The position numbers and the translations under genes were made by a program. From Rubripirellula obstinata (lineage in GTDB: Bacteria; Planctomycetota; Planctomycetia; Pirellulales; Pirellulaceae), in NCBI RefSeq assembly GCF_001642955.1, contig NZ_LWSK01000002.1:1-64000 (forward strand): DNA of 64,000 nucleotides, in the 5' to 3' direction. Under the pieces are notes generated by a model. That model had not been told where the DNA came from, did not search any database, and worked only from the letters and a program-made list of their open reading frames with translations. Positions 35,225-47,400 of the stretch are shown piece after piece. Numbering within the stretch: the first letter of the stretch is position 1; each line of letters begins with the position of its first letter.

Positions 35225-35693
35225 CGTGTCATCCCAGAATGAATTGTTTTTTTTCTTCCCTGGATCAAATCGACGCAAGGAGCCTGGAGTCTATGCGATC
35301 GTCTTGAAATTGACGATGAAATGTTCGGTGGAGATTCAGTTGATCACTGACACGCAACTCCCAGGGCATTCGGTTTTATTGAGATGTGCAATTTCCTGGT
35401 GAGCCGCCGGCGGTAACTTCCTGGTGAGCCGCCGGTCGTAACTTCTCGGGCCGGTGCGGTATGCCCGACCGCTCACGCGCCCGCGGCTCACGTTTCCAAG
35501 TTGACAATTTCCAGTTTGACAAGGCAGTTGGCACTGAAAGTCAATTCTTAGCGACTTCCGTAAGGTTGCCTCGATGCTTAGAATCTGAAGCGACAGTAAG
35601 TCGAATGAGCTTTTTCTACGTCCTGGGCGGTCCCCGAATTGGGCCCCGAACTTGGCGTTCCCCCCGAAAACTCCCACTGGAATTCAACCGACG
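35225..35693. other. Divergent region between putA and serC
   Basis: A 469-base intergenic stretch that must carry both promoters. The only structure seen is a 25-base tandem repeat (35393-35442). No gene or riboswitch was recognised. Confidence 0.6.
35393..35442. repeat. 25-base direct repeat, two units
   Basis: TTCCTGGTGAGCCGCCGG and its continuation repeat at 35393-35417 and 35418-35442 with two differences. The position midway between putA and serC would suit a regulator site or a duplication by slippage. Confidence 0.8.
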
Positions 35694-36824
35694 ATGAGCG
35701 CGACGGCAACCGACGTTTCCCAAACGACCGATCAGCGAGTCTTCAATTTTTCAGCCGGTCCGGCCGCGATTCCATTGTCGGTGTTGCAGGAAGTCCAGGC
35801 CGAAATGGTCTGCCTGCCCGGTGCAGGTGCATCGGTGATGGAACTGAGTCACCGCGGAAAAATCTTCGTTGACATTATCCAGCAGGCCGAAGCGGACCTG
35901 CGAACGCTGTTATCGATTCCCGAAACCCACGAAGTTCTCTTCCTGCAGGGCGGTGCGGCGCTTCAGTTTTCGATGATCCCGGCCAACCTGCTAAAAGACT
36001 CCCAAAAAACGGCCCAGTATTTGGTGACCGGAACCTGGGGCAAAAAAGCGATTGGTGAGGCCCGCAAAGAAGGCGAGGTCGAGGCGACCTTTGACGGTTC
36101 AGCCACCAACTTTGATCGTATCCCGGCCGAAGGTGATTGCAAAATTTCTGACGATGCCGCCTACCTTTACTACTGCAGCAACGAAACGATTCAAGGCGTC
36201 CAGTTTCCCACGCCGCCTGCCGCACCGACTTCGGTGCCGCTTATTTGTGACGCGTCCAGCGATTTTCTTTCCCGTCCGATCGACATCGCCAATCACGGAA
36301 TCGTTTACGCCTGTGCGCAGAAGAACGCCGGGCCAGCGGGACTGACCGTTGTCATCATTCGCAAAGATCTAATCGATCGCGGCAACGAAAATCTGCCAGG
36401 TTACCTGCTTTACAAAAATCATTCTGCGGCTGAATCGATGTGGAACACTCCGCCCACGTTCGGTGTCTACGTGCTCGGCAAAATCGTCAAGTGGTTGCTC
36501 AATGATATTGGTGGCTTGGATACGATGGCGAAACAGAACGCTGAAAAAGCGGCCATGCTTTACGAAGTCATTGACGCGAATCCAGATTTTTACAAAGGCC
36601 ACGCTCAGGCTGATTGTCGTTCCAAGATGAACGTGACTTTCAACTTGCCTTCCGATGAATTGCTGGCGGAGTTTGTGAAGGAAGCTGCGACTCACAAAAT
36701 CGAAAACTTGAAGGGCCACCGCAGCGTCGGTGGAATTCGAGCGAGTATCTACAACGCGATGCCAGTCGAAGGCGTCAAAACACTAGCGAAGTTCATGACC
36801 GAGTTCGCAGCCAAAAACAGCTAG
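35694..36824 (+). CDS. serC: Phosphoserine aminotransferase
   Basis: This 376-residue protein is a class V aminotransferase: the start VFNFSAGPAAIPLSVLQEV and VMELSHRGKIF near 49-58 bind phosphate, the PLP Lys is Lys210 in CAQKNAGPAG, and the end HRSVGGIRASIYNAM binds substrate. It converts 3-phosphohydroxypyruvate and glutamate to phosphoserine and 2-oxoglutarate, the second step of serine synthesis; a role in pyridoxine synthesis is possible too. Length is normal. The ATG at 35694 suits the alignment. It precedes serA by 88 bases, probably in one operon. Confidence 0.95.
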   Translation: MSATATDVSQTTDQRVFNFSAGPAAIPLSVLQEVQAEMVCLPGAGASVMELSHRGKIFVDIIQQAEADLRTLLSIPETHEVLFLQGGAALQFSMIPANLLKDSQKTAQYLVTGTWGKKAIGEARKEGEVEATFDGSATNFDRIPAEGDCKISDDAAYLYYCSNETIQGVQFPTPPAAPTSVPLICDASSDFLSRPIDIANHGIVYACAQKNAGPAGLTVVIIRKDLIDRGNENLPGYLLYKNHSAAESMWNTPPTFGVYVLGKIVKWLLNDIGGLDTMAKQNAEKAAMLYEVIDANPDFYKGHAQADCRSKMNVTFNLPSDELLAEFVKEAATHKIENLKGHRSVGGIRASIYNAMPVEGVKTLAKFMTEFAAKNS

Positions 36825-36846
36825 GTTTTTGATTCCTTGCCGTAGG

Positions 36847-36870
36847 CCGTATTTGGCCCGGCAAATACGG
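36847..36870. terminator. Hairpin between serC and serA
   Basis: CCGTATTTG (36847-36855) pairs with CAAATACGG (36862-36870) around six bases. It follows the serC stop by 22 bases and may attenuate read-through into serA or stabilise the serC mRNA. Confidence 0.5.
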
Positions 36871-36912
36871 TCCACAGTTCAACACGGCCAACAACCAACT
36901 CAGTAATTCCTT

Positions 36913-38088
36913 ATGCATAAAATTTTGACGCTCAACAATATCTCCGTCAAAGGTCTCCAACGTCTGCCGCAAGACCGCTATGAAGTCGCGTCAGAAATCA
37001 CGCATCCCGACGCGATCTTGCTTCGCTCGTTCAAGATGCATGACATGGAAATCCCTGACACCGTCGCTGCGATTGGGCGAGCGGGCGCGGGCGTCAATAA
37101 CATTCCAATTGACAAAATGACCGCTCGCGGTGTCCCCGTCTTCAACGCCCCCGGTGCCAATGCCAACGCGGTCAAGGAACTTGTTTTAGCAGGCCTGTTG
37201 ATGGCTTCGCGAAACATTGGCCCCGCGATGCAGTTCGCCGCTGGTGTCCGTGGTACCGACGCTGAAATTTCTACCGCAGTCGAAGCTGGCAAGAAGAACT
37301 TCGTTGGCTCCGAATTGCCATCGAAAACACTGGGAGTCATCGGCCTGGGAGCGATCGGCGTCAAGGTTGCCAACGCTGCATCGGCATTGGGCATGAAAGT
37401 GGTCGGTTATGATCCATTGATCTCAGTGCAAAGTGCTTGGCAATTGTCTCGCAAGATCGAGAAGGCGGTCAGCCTGGATCATTTGTTTTCACAGTGTGAT
37501 GCGGTCACGGTTCACGTTCCGTTGTTGGACGCGACCAAAGGCATCGTCAACAAAGAGCGTATTGCGATGATGCCCAAGGGCGGGGTTATCGTGAATTTGG
37601 CTCGCGGCGGAATTTGTGACGACACAGCAGTCTTGGCGGCTCTCGATAGCGGTCACCTTCATTCTTACGTGATCGACTTTCCGACGTCTGCATTGATGAC
37701 GCATGAAAAGGTTCTGTCGTTTCCTCACCTTGGTGCATCGACCGACGAAGCGGAAGAAAACTGCGCCGTCATGGTCGCCGACAGCATTCGCGAGTACTTG
37801 GAAGATGGCACGATCACAAACTCCGTCAACTTCCCCGAAGCCGTCATGCCACGCAGCGAAGGCAGTCGAATCACCATCGCCAACGCCAACGTCCCCAACA
37901 TGGTCGGACAAATTTCAACGATCCTGGCCGAAGCCGGCAACAACATCGCTGACCTGCTAAACAAATCTCGCGGCGAAATCGCCTACACCATCATCGACGT
38001 CGATGGAACGGTCGAAGAATCGACCCTGGATTCACTGCGAGGCATCGAAGGCGTCCTCTCACTGCGTCATTTGCCAGCAGTTGGCTAG
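36913..38088 (+). CDS. serA: D-3-phosphoglycerate dehydrogenase, short form with ACT domain
   Basis: This 391-residue enzyme has the substrate and NAD domains of 2-hydroxyacid dehydrogenases: GLGAIG loop (144-149), Asp167 for NAD specificity, Arg231 in NLARGG, and catalytic His272 in FPHLGASTDEAEENC. A C-terminal ACT domain (about 318-390, VPNMVGQISTILAEAGNNIADL) senses serine. It catalyses the first step of serine synthesis. It is shorter than forms with an extra intervening domain. It follows serC, with which it supplies the pathway. Confidence 0.95.
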   Translation: MHKILTLNNISVKGLQRLPQDRYEVASEITHPDAILLRSFKMHDMEIPDTVAAIGRAGAGVNNIPIDKMTARGVPVFNAPGANANAVKELVLAGLLMASRNIGPAMQFAAGVRGTDAEISTAVEAGKKNFVGSELPSKTLGVIGLGAIGVKVANAASALGMKVVGYDPLISVQSAWQLSRKIEKAVSLDHLFSQCDAVTVHVPLLDATKGIVNKERIAMMPKGGVIVNLARGGICDDTAVLAALDSGHLHSYVIDFPTSALMTHEKVLSFPHLGASTDEAEENCAVMVADSIREYLEDGTITNSVNFPEAVMPRSEGSRITIANANVPNMVGQISTILAEAGNNIADLLNKSRGEIAYTIIDVDGTVEESTLDSLRGIEGVLSLRHLPAVG

Positions 38089-38193
38089 GCAGGGCTATTT
38101 CAAGGTCTGAGTGAGCTCAGGAAATTGCTAACGCGTTGCGGTTGATGACTGATCCGATGCTGGTAATCATCCGGAATGAACGCCAGGGCAACC

Positions 38194-38235
38194 CTGGCTA
38201 CTGACCCCTGGCTACTGACCACTGGCTACTGACCA
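38194..38235. repeat. 14-base tandem repeat overlapping the stop codon of the giant gene
   Basis: CTGGCTACTGACCC/A is repeated three times (38194-38207, 38208-38221, 38222-38235). The third unit includes the stop codon (38226-38228) and the last two codons of the leftward giant gene. Confidence 0.85.
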
Positions 38236-38420
38236 AACCCAGCCCGGAACGCTGCAAAGTCGGATAGCCCGATCGTTCCATCGCGGTTGGCGTCCAGTCC
38301 GCTGTTGAAACCGTTATCCAGGTCGTTGGCGTCGTATTCCAAGCCAAAAGTAGCTCGGAAAGCCGCGAAGTCAATCAGCCCCACAACATCGCTGCCGTCA
38401 TCATCGCCGTACTTACGGAA
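38226..38420 (-). other. Dockerin-like EF-hand pair at the C-terminus of the giant protein
   Basis: Two calcium-loop repeats, DDDGSDVVGLIDFAAFRATF and DANRDGTIGLSDFAAFRAGF, close the protein. The 702-residue protein at 22988 ends in the same arrangement (DASGDGTVGLQDFASFRSVF). Confidence 0.85.
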
Positions 38421-41400
38421 GAAGTCGTCGATCGCAACTTCTGAATCATTTTCACTTGGATCATTCGGGCGATAGCGAAGCTGGTACACCCCGTTGGCTA
38501 GCGTTGGCGGAACTGGGTCCGTGATGCTTCCGATCACGCTGTTGCCACCGGTGAAAGTTAAGGTCGCAATCGTTCTGTCGTTGGCGGTATCCTGCAGGAA
38601 AGACACCGCGATGCCGGTTACAAATTCGCCGGTCGTTTTGTTTTCCAGGACGAAGTCGCTACTCAGAACTTGGTCAACGAGTGAGTTAAACTGCACTTCG
38701 ACGGTCGTTATTTCCGACCGGCTCGTTGGATCAATGTTGTCAATTATGGCAACGGGAGCGGTGTCTTGTTCCCCAACGGTAACTGCATAGTCTTCGACTT
38801 CGCCATCGGCGGCAGCACCCGATGGGATAAGATTTCCTTGGGAACTCACTCGCACCCGGGCGAACGTGACACCGTCGGTGGCATCCGATGGCACGGTGTA
38901 GTTGAGTGTTTGTAGTCCGCCGATCACAGGAGCGTTGGCCAGAATGTGTTCGCCCACGTCGTCCCAATCGCCGTCTTGGTTGAAGTCAATCCATGCGTTA
39001 ACCAGAGCGTTTTCAGTCGCTGCCAGGTTTTGAACGTCGATATTGATGCCAGCGCTAGATCCAGCCACAATCCGTCCGAACAGCACACCATCTTCATCCC
39101 CACTATCTCCATCAGCAACATTACTTCGCTGTATTCCTGGTTCCAGATCACGCGTATTGCCCAGTCGCGGCCCGGCATCTGGGTGACTTGCCGAACCTGG
39201 ATACGGCAACGGAGCGTCGCCGTAATCTCGCGTCGGCTCACCCGCCACACCCGTGATCGTAATCGAAGCGGTTTGCGGTACCACACCGCCGCGTCCATCG
39301 GTCACGTCATAGCTGTAGTGGATCACTTCGGCCTCACCCAATGCCAAATATAGGTAGGCCGATGGATCGATTTGCAATGTGTTCCCAGAAACAACCACAC
39401 CCGATGCATCACCTTCGGTTCGTGTGAGTGACGCGACACTAAGCACACTAAACGGATCGACATCGGTCGCACCTGCCAACAGATCCACCGCGCTCGGTGG
39501 TTCATCCTCGTTCACCGCAGCGTTAACAGGACCATCGACGGTGGGATCTGTATTTACAGGTAGCACAACGAACTCGCGAACGTAGTTGCCGCCTTCCGTG
39601 CCGTTATTGTCACCGTCGAGCCGAATTCCGGCGGTGTCGTGCTGGCTGGCCGAAGAATTACTGAACAGCGTCAAACGGTAGTCACCAGCGGGCAAATCTC
39701 CTTCCACGAGATTCAAGGTGACTGAGGTACCACCAAACTCGAATTCGGGTAGCAAAGAAATAATCTGGTCGTCACCGTCATCAAAGACTCCGTTTGCTCC
39801 GCTGCTACGAAGCTCGTAAGCCGCCGGTGCCTCCGCGTCGACCTGATTGATCTCTTCGCTGAAATCGATACGAATCGAATCGGTAATTTCAATCAGCGTT
39901 TCTTCATCCACACCAAGCGGACCTGAGCCGACAATGGTCGGTGCCAGAGAATCATCGGAGTCACCACGGAATTCGTAAGCACCGATGTCGACGAAGCCTT
40001 GGACGGACTCAAGTCGGATCGATGTGGCATTCGTCAGCGTCGCCTGACCGTCGTGCACGGCTAGATGATGCGTGCGTCCGTTGCCTGCGGAAATGCCGAC
40101 GGTGGGTGTCAAGGTTGTATTGCCATCGCCGTAATGGAATTCAATGTCGCCAGACGCGAACAACGTCACCGCAAAATTCACATCACTATTGTCAACCGCA
40201 TTGGATCCATCCCAGCGAATCGTCACTTGATCGGTCTGAGATTCATCGACGAAAATGTTGTCCCCGGATCTGCCCGTGTTGATCAAGTTGTCCCACAGCG
40301 GCGCAATTCGTGGATACTGCAAAAAGTCATACGGCGTGTTCGGCGTGTTGGTTGCCCCATTGGATGATCCAAACTGCAGCAGTCCATTAGACGTAACCGT
40401 GACATTTGAATACAGCTCGCCATAAAAGGTGAAGTCAAACGGCAATGCATAGTCCCACCGAAACAAGCCGGATCGCCAGTTCTGTGCGACTTCGCTGGCA
40501 CCGGGTGGGTAAGCGGTATTCGCGACCGCTTGTTGCACATAGCCGGTCCTCCCTTGGTTGATCGTGCTGGGGTCATCCAGACGCGGTGAGCCCGCGATAT
40601 CGGCCGGCAACGCGGTCGCGCTAAACGCAGCGTCGATCGCCGGCGAGTTCTTTCGGAGGGTGAAGTTGTCATCCAGTCCACCATCGATTCCGTTGGTTGA
40701 ATCAAACCCAAGCAGATTGTCTGCACCATCGCGATCGATGAACAGCGGTTCGCCTTCCAAACTGGTCGTGTCTAAGCCAGATGCGGTTTGCCAGTCAGAC
40801 AGACCGCTGTGATCTTCGCCTCCCCAGTGCCCCACAAACGCATTGGCGGCAACGCCAGTGTGAAATAGGTTGTGTCGACTGATCAAACCCGTTTGGCTGT
40901 TATCAGCCACGTATAAATCGTGCCCCGAATCTACCCACAGAATATTGTTAGCCACCTGGACATTGGACGAAATGTTTTCGATACGGACAGCTTCGCCAAC
41001 GCTTTGGAACACCGTGTTGTTGACGATGTCGGCCCCGCTGCGTCCATAGTGAACCAAGATGCCTTGATTCGTATTGGCGTAGACGACGTTGTTTGCAATG
41101 TCGCCTTGATAGTAATAGCTGGCAGACGAACTGCTGCGATTGGTTTGGATCCCGATCGAATTGGAGTAGACGTAATTGTTCAGCACGTCACTGCTGTAGT
41201 AGGCATAAATACCAACGGCGGAGTTGCCAAAGACGCGATTATCCATCGCCGTTGCAGTGGCAAAAATGCTGTTGCTGGATCTACCTAATTGAATTCCGGT
41301 TGCATTGGCATGAACCACGTTTCGCTCAGCGATTGCCTCGCTCTTAACCCAAACACCAATTCCCACGTTATCGTGAACATGGTTGTCAAAAACGCGGACC

Positions 41401-44400
41401 TGTCGTGTGGCATCAATTCCATTGACGCTATTGTCAAAGACTTCGTTGCCGAACACCTGAACGGCTGAGCCAGTTCCCGTGTCGTACACCTCGATACCAG
41501 TCTGGTTTGCAAAAACGCGGTTGTTGTCGATGTTCAAGCTATCGCCGGACTGACCGTTGAAATAGATCCCGCGATTGGCATTTTCAAACACTTCATTGTC
41601 GCGGATGGTCGCACCAACACCCGTGAACGAGATGCCATCGCTTACATCATGAAAACTGCTGTTTTGAACCAGTGTGCCATTGCCGTAGATCACCAACCCA
41701 TCGTCAGAGGTATCGTCGATGTCAAAGATTTCAACGCCGTCGATCACCCAGTTGTCACTATCAGAACCAATGACGATTTCTTCGTGGGCGTTACGGTAGA
41801 CCCGCGAGTTCAGAATATGAATGTTGTCACTGTCACTGGCTCCTTGGATACCGCGATAGCCGCCGGTGATCTCCAGTGAATCAATCGTCACGTCGTCGGC
41901 ACCCAAGAAATACAGGCCGTACGCCCGCACATCCGTATTGCCGCGATTCAAGATCGTTGCATTGTCTGCTCCGGTCGCACCCACGATGCGGACACCGCTA
42001 TCGTTGTCCGTAATCTCCAGATTGCGATACAGCGGATACTCGCCAGTATCGACGTATACCGTGTCGCCAGCGTCAAGGTCATACTCTCTTAACAGTGCGG
42101 CCAAGTCGGCCATCGGCGCGTCGGGCGACTTTCCTGAATTCGCATTGTCGCCAGCCGCCGTCGTGTATTCGTTGTCAGACAGATCACCATCGCCGGCCAA
42201 GTTCACGTAGTACTCATCGCCAGAATGCGAGATACGGAACGGCTGGTCCGAAAGATCCGAAACCGTTGTAGCAGCGTCCGTGGCCGTTGCACGAATCAAG
42301 TAGTTTTGATCCGTTGGCACCGTTTCTGGAATCGTCCAGTCCATCGATCGTCCCAGCAACTGCGTGTTGTCAACAATTGTTTCGACCGTTGCGAGCGTGT
42401 CCGCATTGACCAGTTCCAGCGTCAGATTCGCGGCTCGGGGATTTGCCAGTGAGTCGGCGTCTCGATCGGTGATTGGATAGTCGAACAGCGCCAGTTCATC
42501 AATGCGTCCTTTGTATCTTGCATACTGACTTGACCCCAGTTCGCTGATCGTCAGCGGATCGGTGGAACTGACGGCATCGACGCCCGGCTGGATATCGCCA
42601 ATGGCTTGCTGGGCTCCGTCAATGTAAATCACCATGCGTCCGGAATCGCGATCGATGGCTCCGGCAACATGATGCCAGCGACCCGCTTGGATCATATCAC
42701 GAGCAGTTCGCACCGAATCGTTCGACGATGGGGTTCGGGTGCTAAGCAGAATTTCGCCATAGTGCGTCAGCGAAACCGCATACGTTGCGGATGATATATG
42801 AGACCCGCCCTTTTGCAGGAGTTTGTTGCTTTGCCAGTAGTTGACCGGCAACTGGTCCGGATTCATCCAGAACGCGAATGACAGATTGTGCGTTAAGTCC
42901 AACGTGCCATCGTCAGCAAATTGAATTTCGTCGCCATCGCCGTCCAGCGAAATCGAGCGTCCGACTGAATTCGTAAACGCGCCGTTGGCTTCCAGGATTG
43001 GATCACCCAATGTCGTTCCATCCCGATCACCGAATTGGTCCACGAAAGTCGTCTCGCCAACAACTTCATCAAACCGCCACGCCGCGACCGGATTCAAGCT
43101 GTCGATGTAAAGACGATAGGCGTCTTGATACGTTTCGTTGAATTCGCCGTACTGATGCCAGCCGATTTCGATTTCTTGTCCGACTTCGTATTTCTCATAT
43201 CCGTTCGGCGTATAGACCTGAACGATTTCGGCATCACTGCTGGCAGCTTGCTCGCTATTTCCGTAAGCTCCAATGTTGATACGTCCGCCATTGTCACCTG
43301 GCTCGTTCGCAAACGGATCTTCGCGATAGCCACGATCAATGGCTGGCGAGGTGGTTTGTAGACGGAAATCATCATCCGCGCCGCCGTTGACATCCCCGGC
43401 AAATCCCAGAATCTGATCGTCGCCATCGATATCGATGAACTGCGGATCAAACGCGATCGTCTCGCCTGCCAAACTGTCTCCATCAAGCCCTAGTTGGTAG
43501 TACCAATCGCCGTGCTGGTCAAAGTCCGTCGATCCCCAGCGTCCCAAGATCGCAGCACCGGGGGTGTAGATCAAATTGAAATTCGACTTGAATCCGTGTT
43601 GGCTGTTGCTGGTGACTTCGATAGCCGCGTCAGCACCGGTTTGAATGATGTTGCCGCGAAGCTCCACATTCAGTGACGCGTCTGAAACCGCGACTCCCAG
43701 TCCGCTTGGTTGATAAACAGTATTGTTATTGACCAAGACTGTTGAACCTCGCTCGACCGAGATTCCCACCGTCATATTGGCGTAGGCGATATTGCCTGAA
43801 ATCTCTCCATCGTAAGTCGCGCTGTAGAACGTGTGGCCGCCTCGAACACCAATGTTGTTGGAGTACACCGTGTTGCCAACGGCGGTCGCATTGTTGACAG
43901 CGTAAACACCAGCGCCAGAATTGTCATAGGCAACATTTCCGCGAGCAATGCTGTCGTGAATGGCCAGGATCCCGTCCGTGTTGTCGAACACAACGTTGTC
44001 TTCAGCGACCGTTGTCCCATGCAGGACGATACCGGAGTCCTGATTGGACCAGGCCGTGTTGTCTCGAACTGTCGCGTTATTTGAGACAATTCCGTCCCGA
44101 TTACCGTGGACTTGGTTATTGTGGATGACTAACGTCGCGGATGAAGACGTAGGTGGGGGGGCTGATGCCTGGATGCCCGTATAACTTCCATAGACCAAGT
44201 TGTTGTCAATCGACGAAGTACCGTACACAGTCGGTGCATCAATCCCGGAGCCTCGATTGTCGTAGAGCGTGTTACCGGAAATGGTTAGATTGCTGACTTG
44301 TACGCTGCTTTGGAACGTATTCACGCCGGATTGATGACGGTAAATCGTGTTACCGATGATCGACACATCATTTCCGAATACCGAGATACCGTGGTATCGA

Positions 44401-47400
44401 GTCGAGTTCGTGTCCACGCCAAAGATCACGTTGTCCTGGATCGTCAGGAAATCGTTCGTCGCTGCAAAACGAATCTGGTCGCGAGTGTTGTCATAGATCC
44501 GGCTGTTCAAAATCGTGACATTGTCACTGTCTGTGCTGCCGCCAATCACGCCGTACCGCCCACCGGTGATTGATAGACTTTCTAAAGTCACATCGTCTGC
44601 ATTATCCAAAAGGATCGTGTAGGCACCGACTGCTGTATTGCCGCGATCGAGCACCGTTTCGTGTCCATCGCCAGTCGCTCCGACGATTCGTACACCCGAA
44701 TCATTCGCGGTGATGACGATGTTGGATTCCAGTTCGTAGACGCCCGTATCCACGTAAACAGTGTCGCCAGGGCCAAGTTCATACGCTGCCAACAGAGTTC
44801 CCAGACTTGCGAGCGGCGAATCGGGCGATTTTCCCGTGTTGGAATTGTCACCCGCTGCGGTCGTGTATTGGTCGCCAGTCAAGTCCGAGTCGTTCACGTA
44901 ATAGTTGCCACCCGAATTGGCAATCAAGAACGGCCCGCCAGACAGATCCGACGGATCGCCCAGAGCACCTTCAGCGGTGACGCGAATCAAATACTCCTGG
45001 TCCGCAGGGACACTCTCTGGAATCGTCCAGTCGTAATAGCCCCCCAGTAGCTGAGTGTCAGAAACGATGGTCTGCACCGTGCCCGCCGGGTTGCCGCCGC
45101 TGACCAATTCCAATGTCACGTTCGCGGCGAGCGGCCGTGTCAACGCGTTCACATCGCGCGGCGTGATCGCGTGGTCGAAAACCGCAAGTTCGTCGATCCG
45201 ACCAGTAAAGTATCTGGGACTGAATCCCCCAGATCGCCCAATTCGCAGTGGACTCGTCTGACTGACCGCGTCGACGGTGGTCGAGACTTCACCACTGACT
45301 ACCTGCACTCCATCGACATAGATCGTCATCACGCCCGCATCGCGATCGATCACGCCTGCGATGTGATGCCATTGACCTGGTGCGTACGCGTTACTGGCCG
45401 TCTGAACGCTGCGCGTCGTCGATCCTTCGCGTGTCTGCATCCGCAAACGGCCGTAGCCATCCAGCGTCATGGAATAAGTTGCTGAGCTGGTCCCCGTAGC
45501 ATCCTTAGAAATCAGCGGGAATTGCTGGTGGATTGGGGACGGCTGCTCGGCGTACATCCAAAACGAGAACGACATGTTATGCGTCAGGTCCAGCGTGCCG
45601 TCGTCGGCAATTTCAACGTAGTCGTCGACGCCATCGAATCGCATCGAACTACCAGAGTCGCCTTGAAAAACTCCATCGGCCCCCAGCGTCGGATCACCAA
45701 AGAAGGTTCCATCGCGATCTCCCACCGCGTCTAACGCCACGGTCGCACCAGCCAATTCATCTAGTTGCCAAGATGCGACCGGACTGAGGCTGTCGACGTA
45801 CAACCGATGAGCACTTTGCGGTGCTTCGCTAAATGCTCCATGTTGATGCCAATTGATCTCGATCTCTTGCCCGACTTGGAACTTTTCTAATCCGTTGGGG
45901 GCAAGGACCTGAATCACTTCGGGCGAACTGCTGGCCGCGTCGGCGGTATTTCCGTACGCGCCCACATTGATGCGTCCGCCGTTAGATCCGACTTCATTTT
46001 CAAACGAATCATCGAGGGAACCAAGGTCAATCGCGGGCGAACCCGATTGAATACGGAAATCATCATCCAGCGCTGTGCCCCCATCGTCGATTCGTACTAA
46101 GCGAACGGCATCGGCGACCAGCCTGTTTCCATCGTGCTCGGTCAATTCGACCGTCACCGAGGTTTCCGACGTGGGAACGGTTGCCGCGCCGAGCACTTCC
46201 CACCAAACGCCATCGGTGGAAAAGTCATTGGGCATGTACCATTGGTTGAAGCTCTTGGATGCCAGAACATCGTCGCCGCCAATGACTTCGTAAACGGCTG
46301 CCGTTGTATTGCTTCCGTTCGTAGTGCCGTTTTGATTGGTTCGCCAGGTCACCGCGACTGAATAGATCGCTCCTGAAACCAAGTTGTCGAACGTCCAAGT
46401 CGCCAGTTTTTCATCGGATGTCGTGATGTCCAGAACATCGCCGTTGAATCCGCCGGTCGTGTTGACGTTCCAGGTTCCCGTCGTGGTGAAACCAGCATCG
46501 CCATCGTCGATCAGAATGGAGGCTGCCAAGTCGAACCCTAGAACTCCGTCCGCACCGTCCAGGTCCACAAATTGCGGATCAAATTCAGCGGACTCGCCCG
46601 CCAGAGTGTTGGCATCCAGTCCAAGATCATAAAACCAATCCGCTCGGCGATCGTACTCGGTCGCACCCCATTTACCCAGCGTGCCCGCACCGGGTGTGTA
46701 GATCAGATTGTAGTTGGACGCAAAACCGTTTTGACTGTCACTGGTGACTTCGATTGCTGCATCGGAATTCGTCTGGATGATGTTGTTGCGAAGCTTCACA
46801 CCGGAAGATGAGTCACGAACTTGAATTCCAATCCCGATCGGTTGGTAGACGGTGTTGTTGCTGACCAGAGTCCCCAGGCCGTAATCAACCACGATTCCAT
46901 AGTTCAAGTTGTCGTAGGCAATATTGTTCGTCAGTTGGCCCTCGAAGTCGTTTCCAAACTGGCGGGCGCCAGTGATTCCGACCCCGTTTGTATAGGCTGT
47001 GTTGCCAACCACGATTGCGTCTTCACTTCCAAAAATGCCCGCATTGGAATTGTTGTAGGCTGTGTTTCCCCTCAGGATCGTATCCGCGCGAGACAAGATT
47101 CCGTTGGTGTTGTCGAATGCCGTATTGTTCTCCGCCACGGACTCAACCGTTGAAAACCCGCTGAGAAAAATTCCGTTGTCAGCATTCGCCCAAACAGTGT
47201 TGTTTCTGACGGTGCCTCGCGCCGCGACGATCCCGTCATTGCTGTTGTTGTAGACGTGATTGTTTTCGACAACCATGCTGGATCCCGCGGTCGTGCCGCC
47301 AAACGCATAGATCCCCTCGACGTTTCCATGCGAAACATTATCGGCAATGACGATCTCGCCTCGGAATCCTGTCACACGAATACCATACGTGTTGCCGTGT

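Noticed and set aside
38226-38420. Cellulosome-type dockerin
   Set aside because: No cohesin, scaffoldin or cellulase is seen; planctomycete surface proteins often have such EF-hand ends.
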